NCBI GenBank assembly: GCA_044375275.1
Contig: JBILMZ010000084.1
Span: forward strand, 1-13,173
DNA: 13,173 nt
Direction: 5' to 3'
Origin: SZUA-430 sp044375275
GTDB lineage: Bacteria; Pseudomonadota; Alphaproteobacteria; Micropepsales; Micropepsaceae
Positions 1-6,946 of this stretch are shown in pieces (within the stretch, counting starts at the first letter, position 1; every line of letters begins with the position of its first letter). The notes below the pieces were generated by a model. The model worked only from the letters and a program-made list of their open reading frames with translations, was not told where the DNA came from and made no database searches. The position numbers were made by a program, and so were the translations under genes.

Positions 1-71
1 ACCCGGAAGGATTCGAACCTCCGACCCCCAGATTCGAAGTCTGGTGCTCTATCCAGCTGAGCTACGGATGC
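1..71 (-). tRNA. tRNA-Arg (anticodon TCG), 3' end cut by window edge
   Basis: Read on the minus strand, the cloverleaf starts at base 71 with acceptor arm GCATCCG. The D-arm segment GCTCAGCTGGATAGAGC follows, then an anticodon stem CCAGA/TCTGG around loop CTTCGAA. The TCG triplet in that loop reads CGA (arginine, with wobble on CGN). The T-arm GGAGGTTCGAATCC is intact. The visible 3' acceptor strand CCGGGT pairs with the 5' strand, with one T-G wobble. The last bases and any CCA lie outside the window. No good promoter stands out upstream; TAGTAT (complement of 91-96) is -10-like but lacks a convincing -35. Confidence 0.95.
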
Positions 72-140
72 TTGGCGACCGGCGCATCACATACTACATA
101 AGCCCGCGCCCCGGAAAGGAAGAAATCCGCCGCCCGCGCA

Positions 141-170
141 TTCATTCCGCAGCCCAAACGATGCTAGAAT
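141..170 (+). promoter_or_regulatory. Candidate leaderless promoter before the DOMON-like gene
   Basis: GCTAGAAT contains a good -10 hexamer, TAGAAT (165-170), exactly 7 bases before the ATG at 178. Transcription would then start at or next to the A of the ATG, giving a leaderless mRNA. No Shine-Dalgarno sequence is visible. The -35 is weak (TTCATT at 141-146, 18-base spacer). This rests on the -10 match and its spacing only. Confidence 0.35.
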
Positions 171-177
171 CAGCCGC

Positions 178-708
178 ATGCGACACGCCCTGAAACCCTT
201 TCCCGGCACCCCGACCCACAGCGCAGCGCTTCTGACGGTCGACGTCACGCGCACACCCGCAGGGATCGACGTGCACTACGCCCTCTCCGGGCAGATCGAC
301 GCGCTGAAGATCCCGGCCAGCCTCCCGCCGGAGCGGCGCGACAATCTCTGGCATCACACCTGCTTCGAACTCTTCGTGAAGCCCGACGGCGGCACCTGGT
401 ACCGCGAGTTCAACCTCTCGCCCTCCACCTGCTGGGCCGTCTACGACTTCACGGACTTCCGCAAGGGCGTGACCAACCCGCCCATCGCCGTGCCGCCGCG
501 CATCAAGGCCACGACCAGCGACAGCCTACTGGAACTGCACGCCTCCATCACTTGGCCCGACGCGCCGAAAGGCCCCTGGACCCTGGCCGTCTCGACCGTC
601 GTGGAGGAACAGGCCGGCGCCAAGTATTACTGGGCCCTCGCCCACCCCGCCGGAAAGGCCGACTTCCACAACCCCGCCAGCTTTGTATTGCCCCTGCAGG
701 AACCCTGA
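178..708 (+). CDS. DOMON-like domain protein (family of unknown function)
   Basis: 176 residues with no signal peptide or membrane segment, so probably cytoplasmic. It matches the small DOMON-like family seen in proteobacteria and cyanobacteria, which resembles type 9 carbohydrate-binding modules. Visible signatures are LWHHTCFELF (57-66), the YREFNLSPSTCWAVYDF stretch (75-91) with a nearby FR, and YYWALAHPAGKADFH (150-164). The DOMON fold is a beta sandwich that binds sugars or haem, but no ligand is established for this group and no haem ligand is obvious. The stop lies 3 bases before the DUF1343 gene, so the two are almost certainly co-transcribed. That gives an inferred sugar or muropeptide context. 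Family membership is fairly sure; function is not known. Confidence 0.85.
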   Translation: MRHALKPFPGTPTHSAALLTVDVTRTPAGIDVHYALSGQIDALKIPASLPPERRDNLWHHTCFELFVKPDGGTWYREFNLSPSTCWAVYDFTDFRKGVTNPPIAVPPRIKATTSDSLLELHASITWPDAPKGPWTLAVSTVVEEQAGAKYYWALAHPAGKADFHNPASFVLPLQEP

Positions 709-711
709 GAC

Positions 712-1914
712 ATGAAGTTTGGAATCGACCGGCTCGTCACGGACGCGGCCCTGCGTCGCCCGCTCGCCGGCAAGCGCGTGGCGCTCGTCGCCCATCCGGC
801 CTCGGTCACGCAAGGCCTGGTGCACAGCCTCGACGCGCTGACACAATGCGGGGACATGAAGGTGACGGCCGCTTTCGGGCCCCAGCACGGCCTGCGCGGT
901 GACAAGCAGGACAACATGATCGAGTCGCCGGACTTCAATGATCCGGCCTCCGGCATCCCCGTCTTCAGCCTCTACGGCCAGGTGCGCCGCCCGAACGGCC
1001 AGATGATGGGCACGTTCGACACGGTGCTGATCGACCTGCAGGACCTCGGCTGCCGCATCTACACCTTCATCACGACATTGCGCTACATGCTCGAGGAAGC
1101 GGCCGCGCACGGCAAGTCCGTGTGGGTGCTCGACCGCCCGAACCCCGTCGGACGTCCCGTTGAAGGCCTGCGCCTGCGCGAGGGCTGGGAAAGCTTCGTC
1201 GGCGCCGGACCGATCCCGATGCGCCACGGCCTGACACTCGGCGAGCTCGGCCACTACTTCATCCGGCAGCTCAAGCTCGACGTCGACTACAAGGTCATCA
1301 CGATGGAAGGCTGGCAGCCCGATGCGGCACCCGGCCATGGCTGGCCCATCAACGAACGCGTCTGGATCAACCCGAGCCCGAACGCCCCGAACCTCTGGAT
1401 GGCCCGCGCCTATGCGGGGACAGTGATGCTCGAAGGCACGACGCTCTCCGAAGGACGCGGCACTACGCGTCCGCTGGAACTCTTCGGCGCGCCCGACATC
1501 GATGCGAAGGCCGTGATCGCCGAGATGCGCCGCCTCGCCCCGCACTGGCTCGAAGGCTGCGTGCTGCGTGACTGCTGGTTCGAGCCGACCTTCCACAAGC
1601 ACGTGGGCAAGCTCTGCAGCGGCGTGCAGATCCACACCGAGAACCACACCTATAACCACGCGGCCTTCCGGCCCTGGCGCCTGCAGGCCCTGGCCTTCAA
1701 GGCCATTCGCAACCTCGCACCCGGCTATGCACTCTGGCGCGATTTCCCCTACGAGTACGAACTGGGCAAGCTCGCCATCGATGTCATCAACGGCAGCCCG
1801 CTGCTGCGCGAATGGGTCGACAACCGCAACGCCACGCCGGCCGACCTCGACGCGATCACAACGCCCGACGAGACCTCATGGGAAACCGAGCGCCGCCCCT
1901 TCTTGCTCTACTGA
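712..1914 (+). CDS. DUF1343 / NamZ-like exo-beta-N-acetylmuramidase family protein (GH171)
   Basis: 400 residues. Characterised NamZ enzymes of this family remove a terminal MurNAc from the non-reducing end of peptidoglycan fragments. Visible family blocks are a Rossmann-like N-terminus (KRVALVAHPASV, 21-32), FGPQHGLRGDKQDNMIES (55-72), LIDLQDLGCRIYTFITT (around 107-123), DRPNPVGRPVEG, then EGTTLSEGRGTTRPLELFGAP and a C-terminal F-P-T-F-H-K-H...CSGVQIH block. The start is charged, with no secretion signal, unlike the secreted NamZ enzymes. At 57-60 it reads PQHG where many family members have PEHG. AGGAA (698-702) is a plausible ribosome site 9 bases upstream. It sits 3 bases after the DOMON-like gene. 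The family is clear, but muramidase activity for this member is inference. Confidence 0.88.
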   Translation: MKFGIDRLVTDAALRRPLAGKRVALVAHPASVTQGLVHSLDALTQCGDMKVTAAFGPQHGLRGDKQDNMIESPDFNDPASGIPVFSLYGQVRRPNGQMMGTFDTVLIDLQDLGCRIYTFITTLRYMLEEAAAHGKSVWVLDRPNPVGRPVEGLRLREGWESFVGAGPIPMRHGLTLGELGHYFIRQLKLDVDYKVITMEGWQPDAAPGHGWPINERVWINPSPNAPNLWMARAYAGTVMLEGTTLSEGRGTTRPLELFGAPDIDAKAVIAEMRRLAPHWLEGCVLRDCWFEPTFHKHVGKLCSGVQIHTENHTYNHAAFRPWRLQALAFKAIRNLAPGYALWRDFPYEYELGKLAIDVINGSPLLREWVDNRNATPADLDAITTPDETSWETERRPFLLY

Positions 1915-2011
1915 CCGGACGGCGCCCGAAGGCCGCAAAACCTGAACAAAAGCCCGGTTAACGGCGTGGAATGGCAGCCCGCCACTCGTGTCGCCTTGAC
2001 GACGTGGGGTC

Positions 2012-2022
2012 GGTATCTTACC
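2012..2022. promoter_or_regulatory. Small inverted repeat in the def leader
   Basis: GGTA-TCT-TACC lies 9 bases before the def start, in the 117-base gap after the DUF1343 gene. TTGACG (1996-2001) upstream looks like a -35 box. The best -10-like hexamers are either too close (TATCTT, 12 bases) or poor (TTACCT, 16 bases). A def promoter probably lies here, but I cannot fix its elements. No Shine-Dalgarno sequence precedes def. Confidence 0.2.
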
Positions 2023-2031
2023 TCACATTCC

Positions 2032-2607
2032 ATGACCATTCTCCCGATCCTCGTCGCGCCTGACGCGCGCCTCAAGCAGGTCTCCCAGCCCGTGGCACAG
2101 GTCACGGATGAGCTGCGCAAGCTCATGGATGACATGCTGGAAACCATGTACGACGCCCCCGGCATCGGCCTGGCCGCGATCCAGGTCGGCGTGCCCAAGC
2201 GCATCCTCGTCATCGACCTCGGCCGCCCGGTGGACGAGAACGGCGAGGACATCAAGAAGCCGACCGAAGAGCAGCTCATCGCAGCGCGTCGCCCGATGTA
2301 CTTCGTGAACCCCGAGATCACCTGGGCCTCGGACGAGCTCGTCACCTGCGAGGAAGGCTGCCTGTCCGTGCCCGACCTCTATGAAGAGGTCGACCGTCCG
2401 TCGAGCGTGAAGGTGAAGTACCTCGACTATCACGGCAAGCCGCAGGAGATCGACTGCGAGGGCATGCTCGCCGTCTGCATCCAGCACGAGATGGATCACC
2501 TCGAAGGCATCCTGTTCATCGACCACCTCTCGCGCCTCAAGCGTGACATGATGCTGAAGAAGCTGGCCAAGTCCCGTCGCACCCACACGCGTGAGCCAGC
2601 CGAGTAA
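2032..2607 (+). CDS. def: Peptide deformylase
   Basis: 191 residues from the ATG at 2032. Removes the N-terminal formyl group from nascent proteins in the cytoplasm, using a metal, usually Fe2+. All three deformylase motifs are present: GIGLAAIQ (44-51, Gln51), EGCLS (108-112, Cys110 metal ligand) and HEMDH (152-156, His152 and His156 ligands, Glu153 catalytic). An earlier in-frame ATG at 1966 would add 22 residues unlike any deformylase, so I reject it: MTILPILVAPDARL is the usual N-terminus. Residues 65-88 form a polar loop longer than in typical bacterial enzymes. fmt follows after 33 bases, giving the common def-fmt pair that removes and adds formyl groups. Confidence 0.97.
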   Translation: MTILPILVAPDARLKQVSQPVAQVTDELRKLMDDMLETMYDAPGIGLAAIQVGVPKRILVIDLGRPVDENGEDIKKPTEEQLIAARRPMYFVNPEITWASDELVTCEEGCLSVPDLYEEVDRPSSVKVKYLDYHGKPQEIDCEGMLAVCIQHEMDHLEGILFIDHLSRLKRDMMLKKLAKSRRTHTREPAE

Positions 2608-2640
2608 CCCGCCAATCAGCCTGAACGAAAGCACACCAGC

Positions 2641-3555
2641 GTGCGTCTAGCCTTTCTGGGAACACCGCAGTTTGCCGTTCCTGTGCTGGAGGCGCTCATC
2701 GCTGCCGGACACGAGGTCGCCTGCGTCTATGCCCAGCCGCCACGAACCGCCGGCCGGGGCCACAAGCTCCAGAACACGCCCGTCCACGAAGCCGCGCTGA
2801 AGCACGGCCTCGACGTCCGCACCCCGCTCACGCTGAAGAAGCCGGAAGACCAGCAGGCCTTCGCCGCGCTGAACCTCGACGCCGCCATCGTCGTGGCCTA
2901 TGGCCTTCTCCTCCCGCAGGCCATCCTCGACGGACCGCGCCTCGGCTGCTTCAACCTGCACGCCTCTCTCCTGCCCCGCTGGCGGGGCGCCGCCCCCATC
3001 CACCGCGCGATCATGGCCGGCGACACTGAGACCGGCGTCATGGTGATGAAGATGGACGCGGGCCTCGACACGGGTCCCGTGCTCTCCACCTGGAAGACGC
3101 CCATCGACGACACGACAACGACAGGCAGCCTTCAGGACATCCTCTCGTCGGCCGGCGCCACGCTGATGGTCGACACGCTGAAGAGGCTCGCCGAAGGCAC
3201 CGCAACCGAAACAGCCCAGCCGGCTGACGGCGTGACCTACGCAAAGAAGATCCTCGCCGCCGAAGCCCGCATCGACTGGAGCAGGCCCGCCCACGAGATC
3301 CTGCGCTTCGTTCACGGACTGAACCCCGCGCCCGGCGCCTGGACCATGCACGGCGAGACCCGCATCAAGCTGCTGAAAGTGGCTCAGGCCCAGGGGCAAG
3401 GCGTCCCCGGAACGATCATCGCTTCGCCCCTGCGCATTGCCTGCGGCGAAGGCGCGCTCGACATCATCGAACTCCAGCGTGCCGGCCGGGGCGCACAGGC
3501 CACCGAAGAATTCCTGCGCGGCTATCCGCTTGCCGCCGGCACGCGGTTCGAGTGA
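2641..3555 (+). CDS. fmt: Methionyl-tRNA formyltransferase
   Basis: 304 residues with a GTG start. Transfers a formyl group from 10-formyltetrahydrofolate to initiator Met-tRNA. The N-terminal formyltransferase domain begins RLAFLGTPQFAVPVLEAL. The catalytic trio is Asn105 and His107 in NLHASLLPRWRGAAPI and Asp143 in MDAGLDTGPV. A PPRTAGRGHKL loop (33-43) corresponds to the usual QPDRPAGRGKK loop. The C-terminal third is the usual tRNA-binding beta-barrel domain. Length is normal. The Shine-Dalgarno sequence is weak. The stop overlaps a GTG and lies 2 bases before the ATG of truA, so def, fmt and truA read as one operon. Confidence 0.97.
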   Translation: MRLAFLGTPQFAVPVLEALIAAGHEVACVYAQPPRTAGRGHKLQNTPVHEAALKHGLDVRTPLTLKKPEDQQAFAALNLDAAIVVAYGLLLPQAILDGPRLGCFNLHASLLPRWRGAAPIHRAIMAGDTETGVMVMKMDAGLDTGPVLSTWKTPIDDTTTTGSLQDILSSAGATLMVDTLKRLAEGTATETAQPADGVTYAKKILAAEARIDWSRPAHEILRFVHGLNPAPGAWTMHGETRIKLLKVAQAQGQGVPGTIIASPLRIACGEGALDIIELQRAGRGAQATEEFLRGYPLAAGTRFE

Positions 3556-3557
3556 CC

Positions 3558-4319
3558 ATGCAGCGCTGGAAGCTGACGATCGAATATGACGGCAAGCCCT
3601 TCGTGGGCTGGCAGCGTCAGGATAACGGCCCTTCCGTCCAGGGCGCCATCGAGAATGCGATTCTGCGCCTCACCGGAGAACAGGTGACCATCGGTGCAGC
3701 AGGCCGCACGGATGCAGGCGTCCACGCACTGGGCCAGGTCGCCCACGCCGATATCGAGAAGCCCTTTGACCGTTTCCGGATGCAGGAAGCCCTGAACGCG
3801 CACCTGCGCCCTCATCCGGTCTCGATCCTGTCGGCCGAGCCTGTCGACGCGGACTTCCATGCCCGCTTCAACGCCACCGCCCGCCACTACCTCTATCGCA
3901 TCGTCAACCGCCGCAGCCCGCTGACACTCGACGCAAGCCACGCCTGGCAGGTCGCCGCCGACCTCGACGCCGACGCGATGCACATCGCCGCCCAGCACCT
4001 CGTGGGCCATCACGACTTCACGACCTTCCGCGCCGCCGAGTGCCAGGCGAAGTCACCGATGAAGACCCTCGACGTCCTGCGCGTCAACCGCGCCGGATCG
4101 GAGATCCAGGTCACGGCATCGGCTCGCTCGTTCCTTCACCACCAGGTCCGCTCGATGGTCGGATCGCTGAAGCTGGTAGGCACAGGCAAGTGGAACCCTG
4201 TCGACATGAAGAAGGCGCTGGAAGCCGCTGACCGCAAGGCTTGTGGACCGGTATCTCCGCCCGATGGCCTCTATCTGGTCAGGGTCGACTACGACGCAAG
4301 GTCGACAAGTTCGACCTGA
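3558..4319 (+). CDS. truA: tRNA pseudouridine synthase A
   Basis: 253 residues from ATG 3558. A GTG at 3552, overlapping the fmt stop as GTGA, would add only two residues and is equally possible. The enzyme converts uridines 38-40 in the tRNA anticodon arm to pseudouridine. Motif II is clear: AAGRTDAGVHALGQVAH with catalytic Asp52. RWKLTIEYDGKPFVGWQRQ at the N-terminus and FHARFNATARHYLYRI are standard TruA blocks, as is SFLHHQVRSMVG near the end. Its last 31 bases overlap the 3' end of murI on the other strand, and that overlap holds an inverted repeat. Confidence 0.97.
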   Translation: MQRWKLTIEYDGKPFVGWQRQDNGPSVQGAIENAILRLTGEQVTIGAAGRTDAGVHALGQVAHADIEKPFDRFRMQEALNAHLRPHPVSILSAEPVDADFHARFNATARHYLYRIVNRRSPLTLDASHAWQVAADLDADAMHIAAQHLVGHHDFTTFRAAECQAKSPMKTLDVLRVNRAGSEIQVTASARSFLHHQVRSMVGSLKLVGTGKWNPVDMKKALEAADRKACGPVSPPDGLYLVRVDYDARSTSST

Positions 4320-5098
4320 TCCGCCTCGATGGGTGCCCCAAAAAACTGCGAGCCGACACGGGCAAACCGGTCTGGCGCATCCGTGCTGAGAAACCTGTGA
4401 GGCACCTGCGTGCCGCTCCCGGGCCGCACCAGTGCCGCAATCTCCCGCGCGACCGTCTCGGCGCTGTCGACCAGCGCGATGCCAGGCCCGACCGCCTTGC
4501 GGATGGCCTCGACCAGCACCGGAAAATGCGTGCAGCCAAGCACAAGCGTATCGGGCTGCGCATCACCGCTGAAGATGTCCGCCAGATACTTCTGCGCCGC
4601 GAGTTCCGGCACAGCCCCCTGCGTCCAGCCCTCTTCGGCCAGCGCCACAAAGAGCGGACAGGCCCGCTGCACGATCTGCGCCTGCGCATTGAGCGCCCGG
4701 ATCGCCCGGACATAGGCGCCGCCGCGCACCGTGCCTTCGGTCGCAATGACGGCGATGAAGCCGCTCCGGCTGGCCGCAACGGCAGCCCGCGCACCCGGCT
4801 CGACCACGCCAATGACAGGAACAGGCGCATAAGCCGCCGCAAGCACCGGCAGCGCCACCGCTGAAGCCGTATTGCAGGCAACGACCACCATCTTCGGCTC
4901 GAAGCGCATCAGCGCCCGCGTAGCCTGGACGGCATATTTCGTGATGGTCTCAGGGCTCTTCGTGCCATAAGGCAGCCGCGCCGTGTCACCAAGATAGACG
5001 AACGACTCATGCGGCAGCACGCGCGCAATCGCCGCCGCAACGGTCAGGCCGCCCACACCGGAATCGAAGATCGCGATGGGACCTTGGCCGTCACTCAT
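4289..5098 (-). CDS. murI: Glutamate racemase
   Basis: 269 residues. Interconverts L- and D-glutamate without a cofactor, supplying D-Glu for peptidoglycan stem peptides. FDSGVGGLTV (11-20) and GDTARLPYG (38-45) form the N-terminal substrate site. The two catalytic cysteines are Cys75 in VVACNTASA and Cys189 in LGCTHFPV, followed by His191. I chose ATG 5098 because MSDGQGPIAIFDSG is the normal N-terminus; a longer frame to 5194 is the antisense of the upstream gene. The ATG overlaps the stop of the membrane-protein gene as ATGA, so translation is probably coupled. No strong Shine-Dalgarno sequence is present. The 3' end overlaps truA by 31 bases. Confidence 0.96.
   Translation of the reverse strand: MSDGQGPIAIFDSGVGGLTVAAAIARVLPHESFVYLGDTARLPYGTKSPETITKYAVQATRALMRFEPKMVVVACNTASAVALPVLAAAYAPVPVIGVVEPGARAAVAASRSGFIAVIATEGTVRGGAYVRAIRALNAQAQIVQRACPLFVALAEEGWTQGAVPELAAQKYLADIFSGDAQPDTLVLGCTHFPVLVEAIRKAVGPGIALVDSAETVAREIAALVRPGSGTQVPHRFLSTDAPDRFARVGSQFFGAPIEADQVELVDLAS
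4299..4317. terminator. Inverted repeat in the truA/murI overlap, possible two-way terminator
   Basis: AGGTCGA-CAAGT-TCGACCT is a perfect 7-base stem with a 5-base loop, lying inside the last codons of both convergent genes. It could fold in either transcript. No run of T follows on either strand, so a classic intrinsic terminator is not shown. It may instead help stall RNA polymerase or protect 3' ends. Confidence 0.3.
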
Positions 5099-5706
5099 GC
5101 CGGCACCCACAGCGAGGCGACCTGCTGCAGGCCATAGCCAAAGAAGATCGTGAACAGGAACTCGAGCACCGCAATCCCCATCGCAAGCCCCCACCCGACC
5201 TCAAGCGCCGTCTGCGCGATGTAGAAGCGGTAGTAGAGCGTGAGCCCCAGCGCGATGAAGATGAGATCCACCGCCATCGCATAGGAAATCAGCCCGAAGG
5301 AGAACAGCACCACGGCCGGCAGGTTGAAGAGCTCGACGATGACGCAGCCCCAGTTATAGGCCACGACAAAGCGCACATAGCGATCCGCGAGGCCCAGGAA
5401 CTTCAGCAGGAAATAGGCAATGACAATGAAGAGCAGCCACTCGATGCAGAGCGCCGTCGTGGAGAACGCCATCTTGGAGTAGCTGTAGGTCGCAGCCCCG
5501 CCAGCATCGACCGCATCAAGCCCGCCGGCCTGCCGGAGGCGAAGCGCAAACAGGTCGAACACGATGTTGAAGGGAATGACAAGCAGCACCGCCCCGAACG
5601 ACCGGAAGAACCCGTCAGCCGTCAGGTCAAAGGAGTCCCAGGCCTTCGGATCGCGGACCACAAGCTGCCATGCAGCAAGGACCGACTTGCGGGCATGTGC
5701 AATCAT
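5095..5706 (-). CDS. Polytopic membrane protein of unknown function, between dapE and murI
   Basis: 203 residues from ATG 5706. I do not recognise a named family. A short polar N-terminus (RDPKAWDSFDLTADGFFRSF, 18-37) is followed by about five hydrophobic segments, near 36-55, 85-104, 113-139, 143-160 and 171-192, so it is an inner-membrane protein. Charges between segments are few. The layout loosely recalls Yip1-like or small integral-membrane families, but this is not a firm match. ATGA overlaps join it to dapE upstream (ATG within the dapE stop) and murI downstream. It is therefore translated from the same mRNA as two cell-wall precursor enzymes. A role near envelope synthesis is only an inference from position. 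A longer frame to 5793 merely reads through dapE. Confidence 0.85.
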   Translation of the reverse strand: MIAHARKSVLAAWQLVVRDPKAWDSFDLTADGFFRSFGAVLLVIPFNIVFDLFALRLRQAGGLDAVDAGGAATYSYSKMAFSTTALCIEWLLFIVIAYFLLKFLGLADRYVRFVVAYNWGCVIVELFNLPAVVLFSFGLISYAMAVDLIFIALGLTLYYRFYIAQTALEVGWGLAMGIAVLEFLFTIFFGYGLQQVASLWVPA

Positions 5707-6890
5707 GAAGCCCGTGCCTGCGATCCCAAATAGGAGCCCAGGATCGTCGCATAGATCTGCGTGAGCTGCTCGACATCTGCGAGACGCACGCATTCATCAG
5801 TCTTGTGCATGGTCGTTCCAGCCAGTCCGATCTCGGCCACCGGACAATGGGAGTGGATGAATCGCGCGTCCGATGTGCCACCCGTTGTAGAGAACTTTGG
5901 TTTGTTTCCGGTAACTTTCTCGATGGCTGTCTCAAGAAGTGTCGTGAACGGGCTGAGTGGTGTCAGAAACGGCTGTGCGCCGCGGACAAACCGCAGCTCT
6001 GGCGTCAGGCCAAGCGGCGTCAGGACGGCGTCACACTCGGACCGGATCCAGGCCTCGAGCCCCTCGGATGTCTGCTCGGTATTGAACCGGATATTGAAGA
6101 CAGCTTTCACTTCGGCCGGGATCACGTTCGTGGCCGGATTGCCCGTATCGACCGTCGTGACCTCAAGGTTGGATCGCTGGAACGCTGGCGTCCCCTCATC
6201 AAGCCGGCGCGACGTCAGCCGCGTGAGGACAGCCGCCATGCCCGGAATGGGATTGCGCGCCCGTTCGGGATAGCCGACATGTCCCTGCACGCCCTTGACG
6301 GTCAGAAAGCCAGTGAGGCTGCCTCGCCGCCCGTTCTTGACCGTGTCGCCAGCCGAGAACTCCGAGGTCGGTTCGCCCACGATGCAGTGATCAAGCTTCT
6401 CACCCCGCGCCTTCAGCCACTCCAGCACCCGCACCGTGCCGTCGACCGCAGGCCCCTCCTCGTCACCCGTGATGAGGAGACTGATGGAACCCTTGCCCGC
6501 CACAGCAGGATCAAGCCGGGCCACCGCCGCCACGAACGCCGCGATGGCGCTCTTCATGTCGGCAGCACCGCGCCCGAAGAGCATGCCGTGCTCGATGCGC
6601 GCTTCGAAGGGATTATGCTGCCAGGCTCCCTCGTCACCGGGCGGCACGACGTCGGTATGACCCGCAAAGCAGAAATTGGGTCCGCCGGAACCCAGTCGGG
6701 CATAGAGGTTCTCGATCCGCGGGCCACCTGAGTCGAAGGGTAGCCGCGTGCAGGTGAAGCCCAGCGTCTTCAGCGCCTGCTCCAGCACGCCAAGGGCACC
6801 CGCATCATGGGGCGTGACGCTGCGACAGCGAATGAGGTCCTGGGCCAGTTGAACGGGGTCGGAAAGCCGTTCGCGCTCTTGTGTTTCCAT
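5703..6890 (-). CDS. dapE: Succinyl-diaminopimelate desuccinylase
   Basis: 395 residues, a di-zinc M20-family amidohydrolase. It hydrolyses N-succinyl-LL-2,6-diaminopimelate to LL-diaminopimelate and succinate, in the lysine and meso-DAP pathway. The metal site is complete: His78 and Asp80 (FAGHTDVVP), Asp111 (GRGAADMK), Glu144 (general base) and Glu145 (TGDEEG), Glu173 (VGEPTS) and His362 (TTMHKTDE). The dimerisation lid lies at about 187-300, including NGRRGSLTG and QGHVGYPERARNP. ATG 6890 has no Shine-Dalgarno sequence; a -10-like box sits 7 bases before it. It heads an operon with the membrane protein and murI. The partner enzyme dapD is in a separate operon 2.5 kb to the right. Confidence 0.97.
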   Translation of the reverse strand: METQERERLSDPVQLAQDLIRCRSVTPHDAGALGVLEQALKTLGFTCTRLPFDSGGPRIENLYARLGSGGPNFCFAGHTDVVPPGDEGAWQHNPFEARIEHGMLFGRGAADMKSAIAAFVAAVARLDPAVAGKGSISLLITGDEEGPAVDGTVRVLEWLKARGEKLDHCIVGEPTSEFSAGDTVKNGRRGSLTGFLTVKGVQGHVGYPERARNPIPGMAAVLTRLTSRRLDEGTPAFQRSNLEVTTVDTGNPATNVIPAEVKAVFNIRFNTEQTSEGLEAWIRSECDAVLTPLGLTPELRFVRGAQPFLTPLSPFTTLLETAIEKVTGNKPKFSTTGGTSDARFIHSHCPVAEIGLAGTTMHKTDECVRLADVEQLTQIYATILGSYLGSQARAS

Positions 6891-6897
6891 GGCAGGG

Positions 6898-6926
6898 ATT
6901 TAGAACCACTGCACAGACCGGGTCAA
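6898..6926 (-). promoter_or_regulatory. Candidate dapE promoter, possibly leaderless
   Basis: On the minus strand TTGACC (complement of 6921-6926) is followed after 17 bases by CTAAAT (6898-6903); TCTAAA with a 16-base spacer is the alternative register. The -10 box ends 7 bases before the dapE ATG, which places the start of transcription at or beside that ATG. There is no Shine-Dalgarno sequence. The -35 match is good and the -10 fair. Confidence 0.45.
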
Positions 6927-6936
6927 TCGAACCCGG
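6918..6936. promoter_or_regulatory. Palindrome, candidate operator between dapE and the SDR gene
   Basis: CCGGGT-N7-ACCCGG is a perfect 6-base inverted repeat in the 69-base divergent gap. Its left arm covers the proposed dapE -35 box. It could be a repressor site. It could also be a small hairpin in the SDR mRNA leader, 10 bases before that gene's ribosome site. I know of no regulator with exactly this site. Confidence 0.3.
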
Positions 6937-6946
6937 CCCAACAAAC

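Noticed and set aside
526..1659. Long minus-strand open frame (377 codons) opposite the DOMON-like and DUF1343 genes
   Set aside because: Mirror frame of GC-rich coding sequence. Composition is Ala/Val/Arg/His/Glu-rich with no domain, and it is opposite two well-supported genes.
1915..1965. Terminator after the DUF1343 gene
   Set aside because: Only a 4-base CGGC/GCCG stem with an 8-base loop and no T-run, too weak to call.
4241..4864. Plus-strand frame of 207 codons opposite murI
   Set aside because: Arg/His/Asp-rich shadow of murI, which has both catalytic cysteines and a complete family match.
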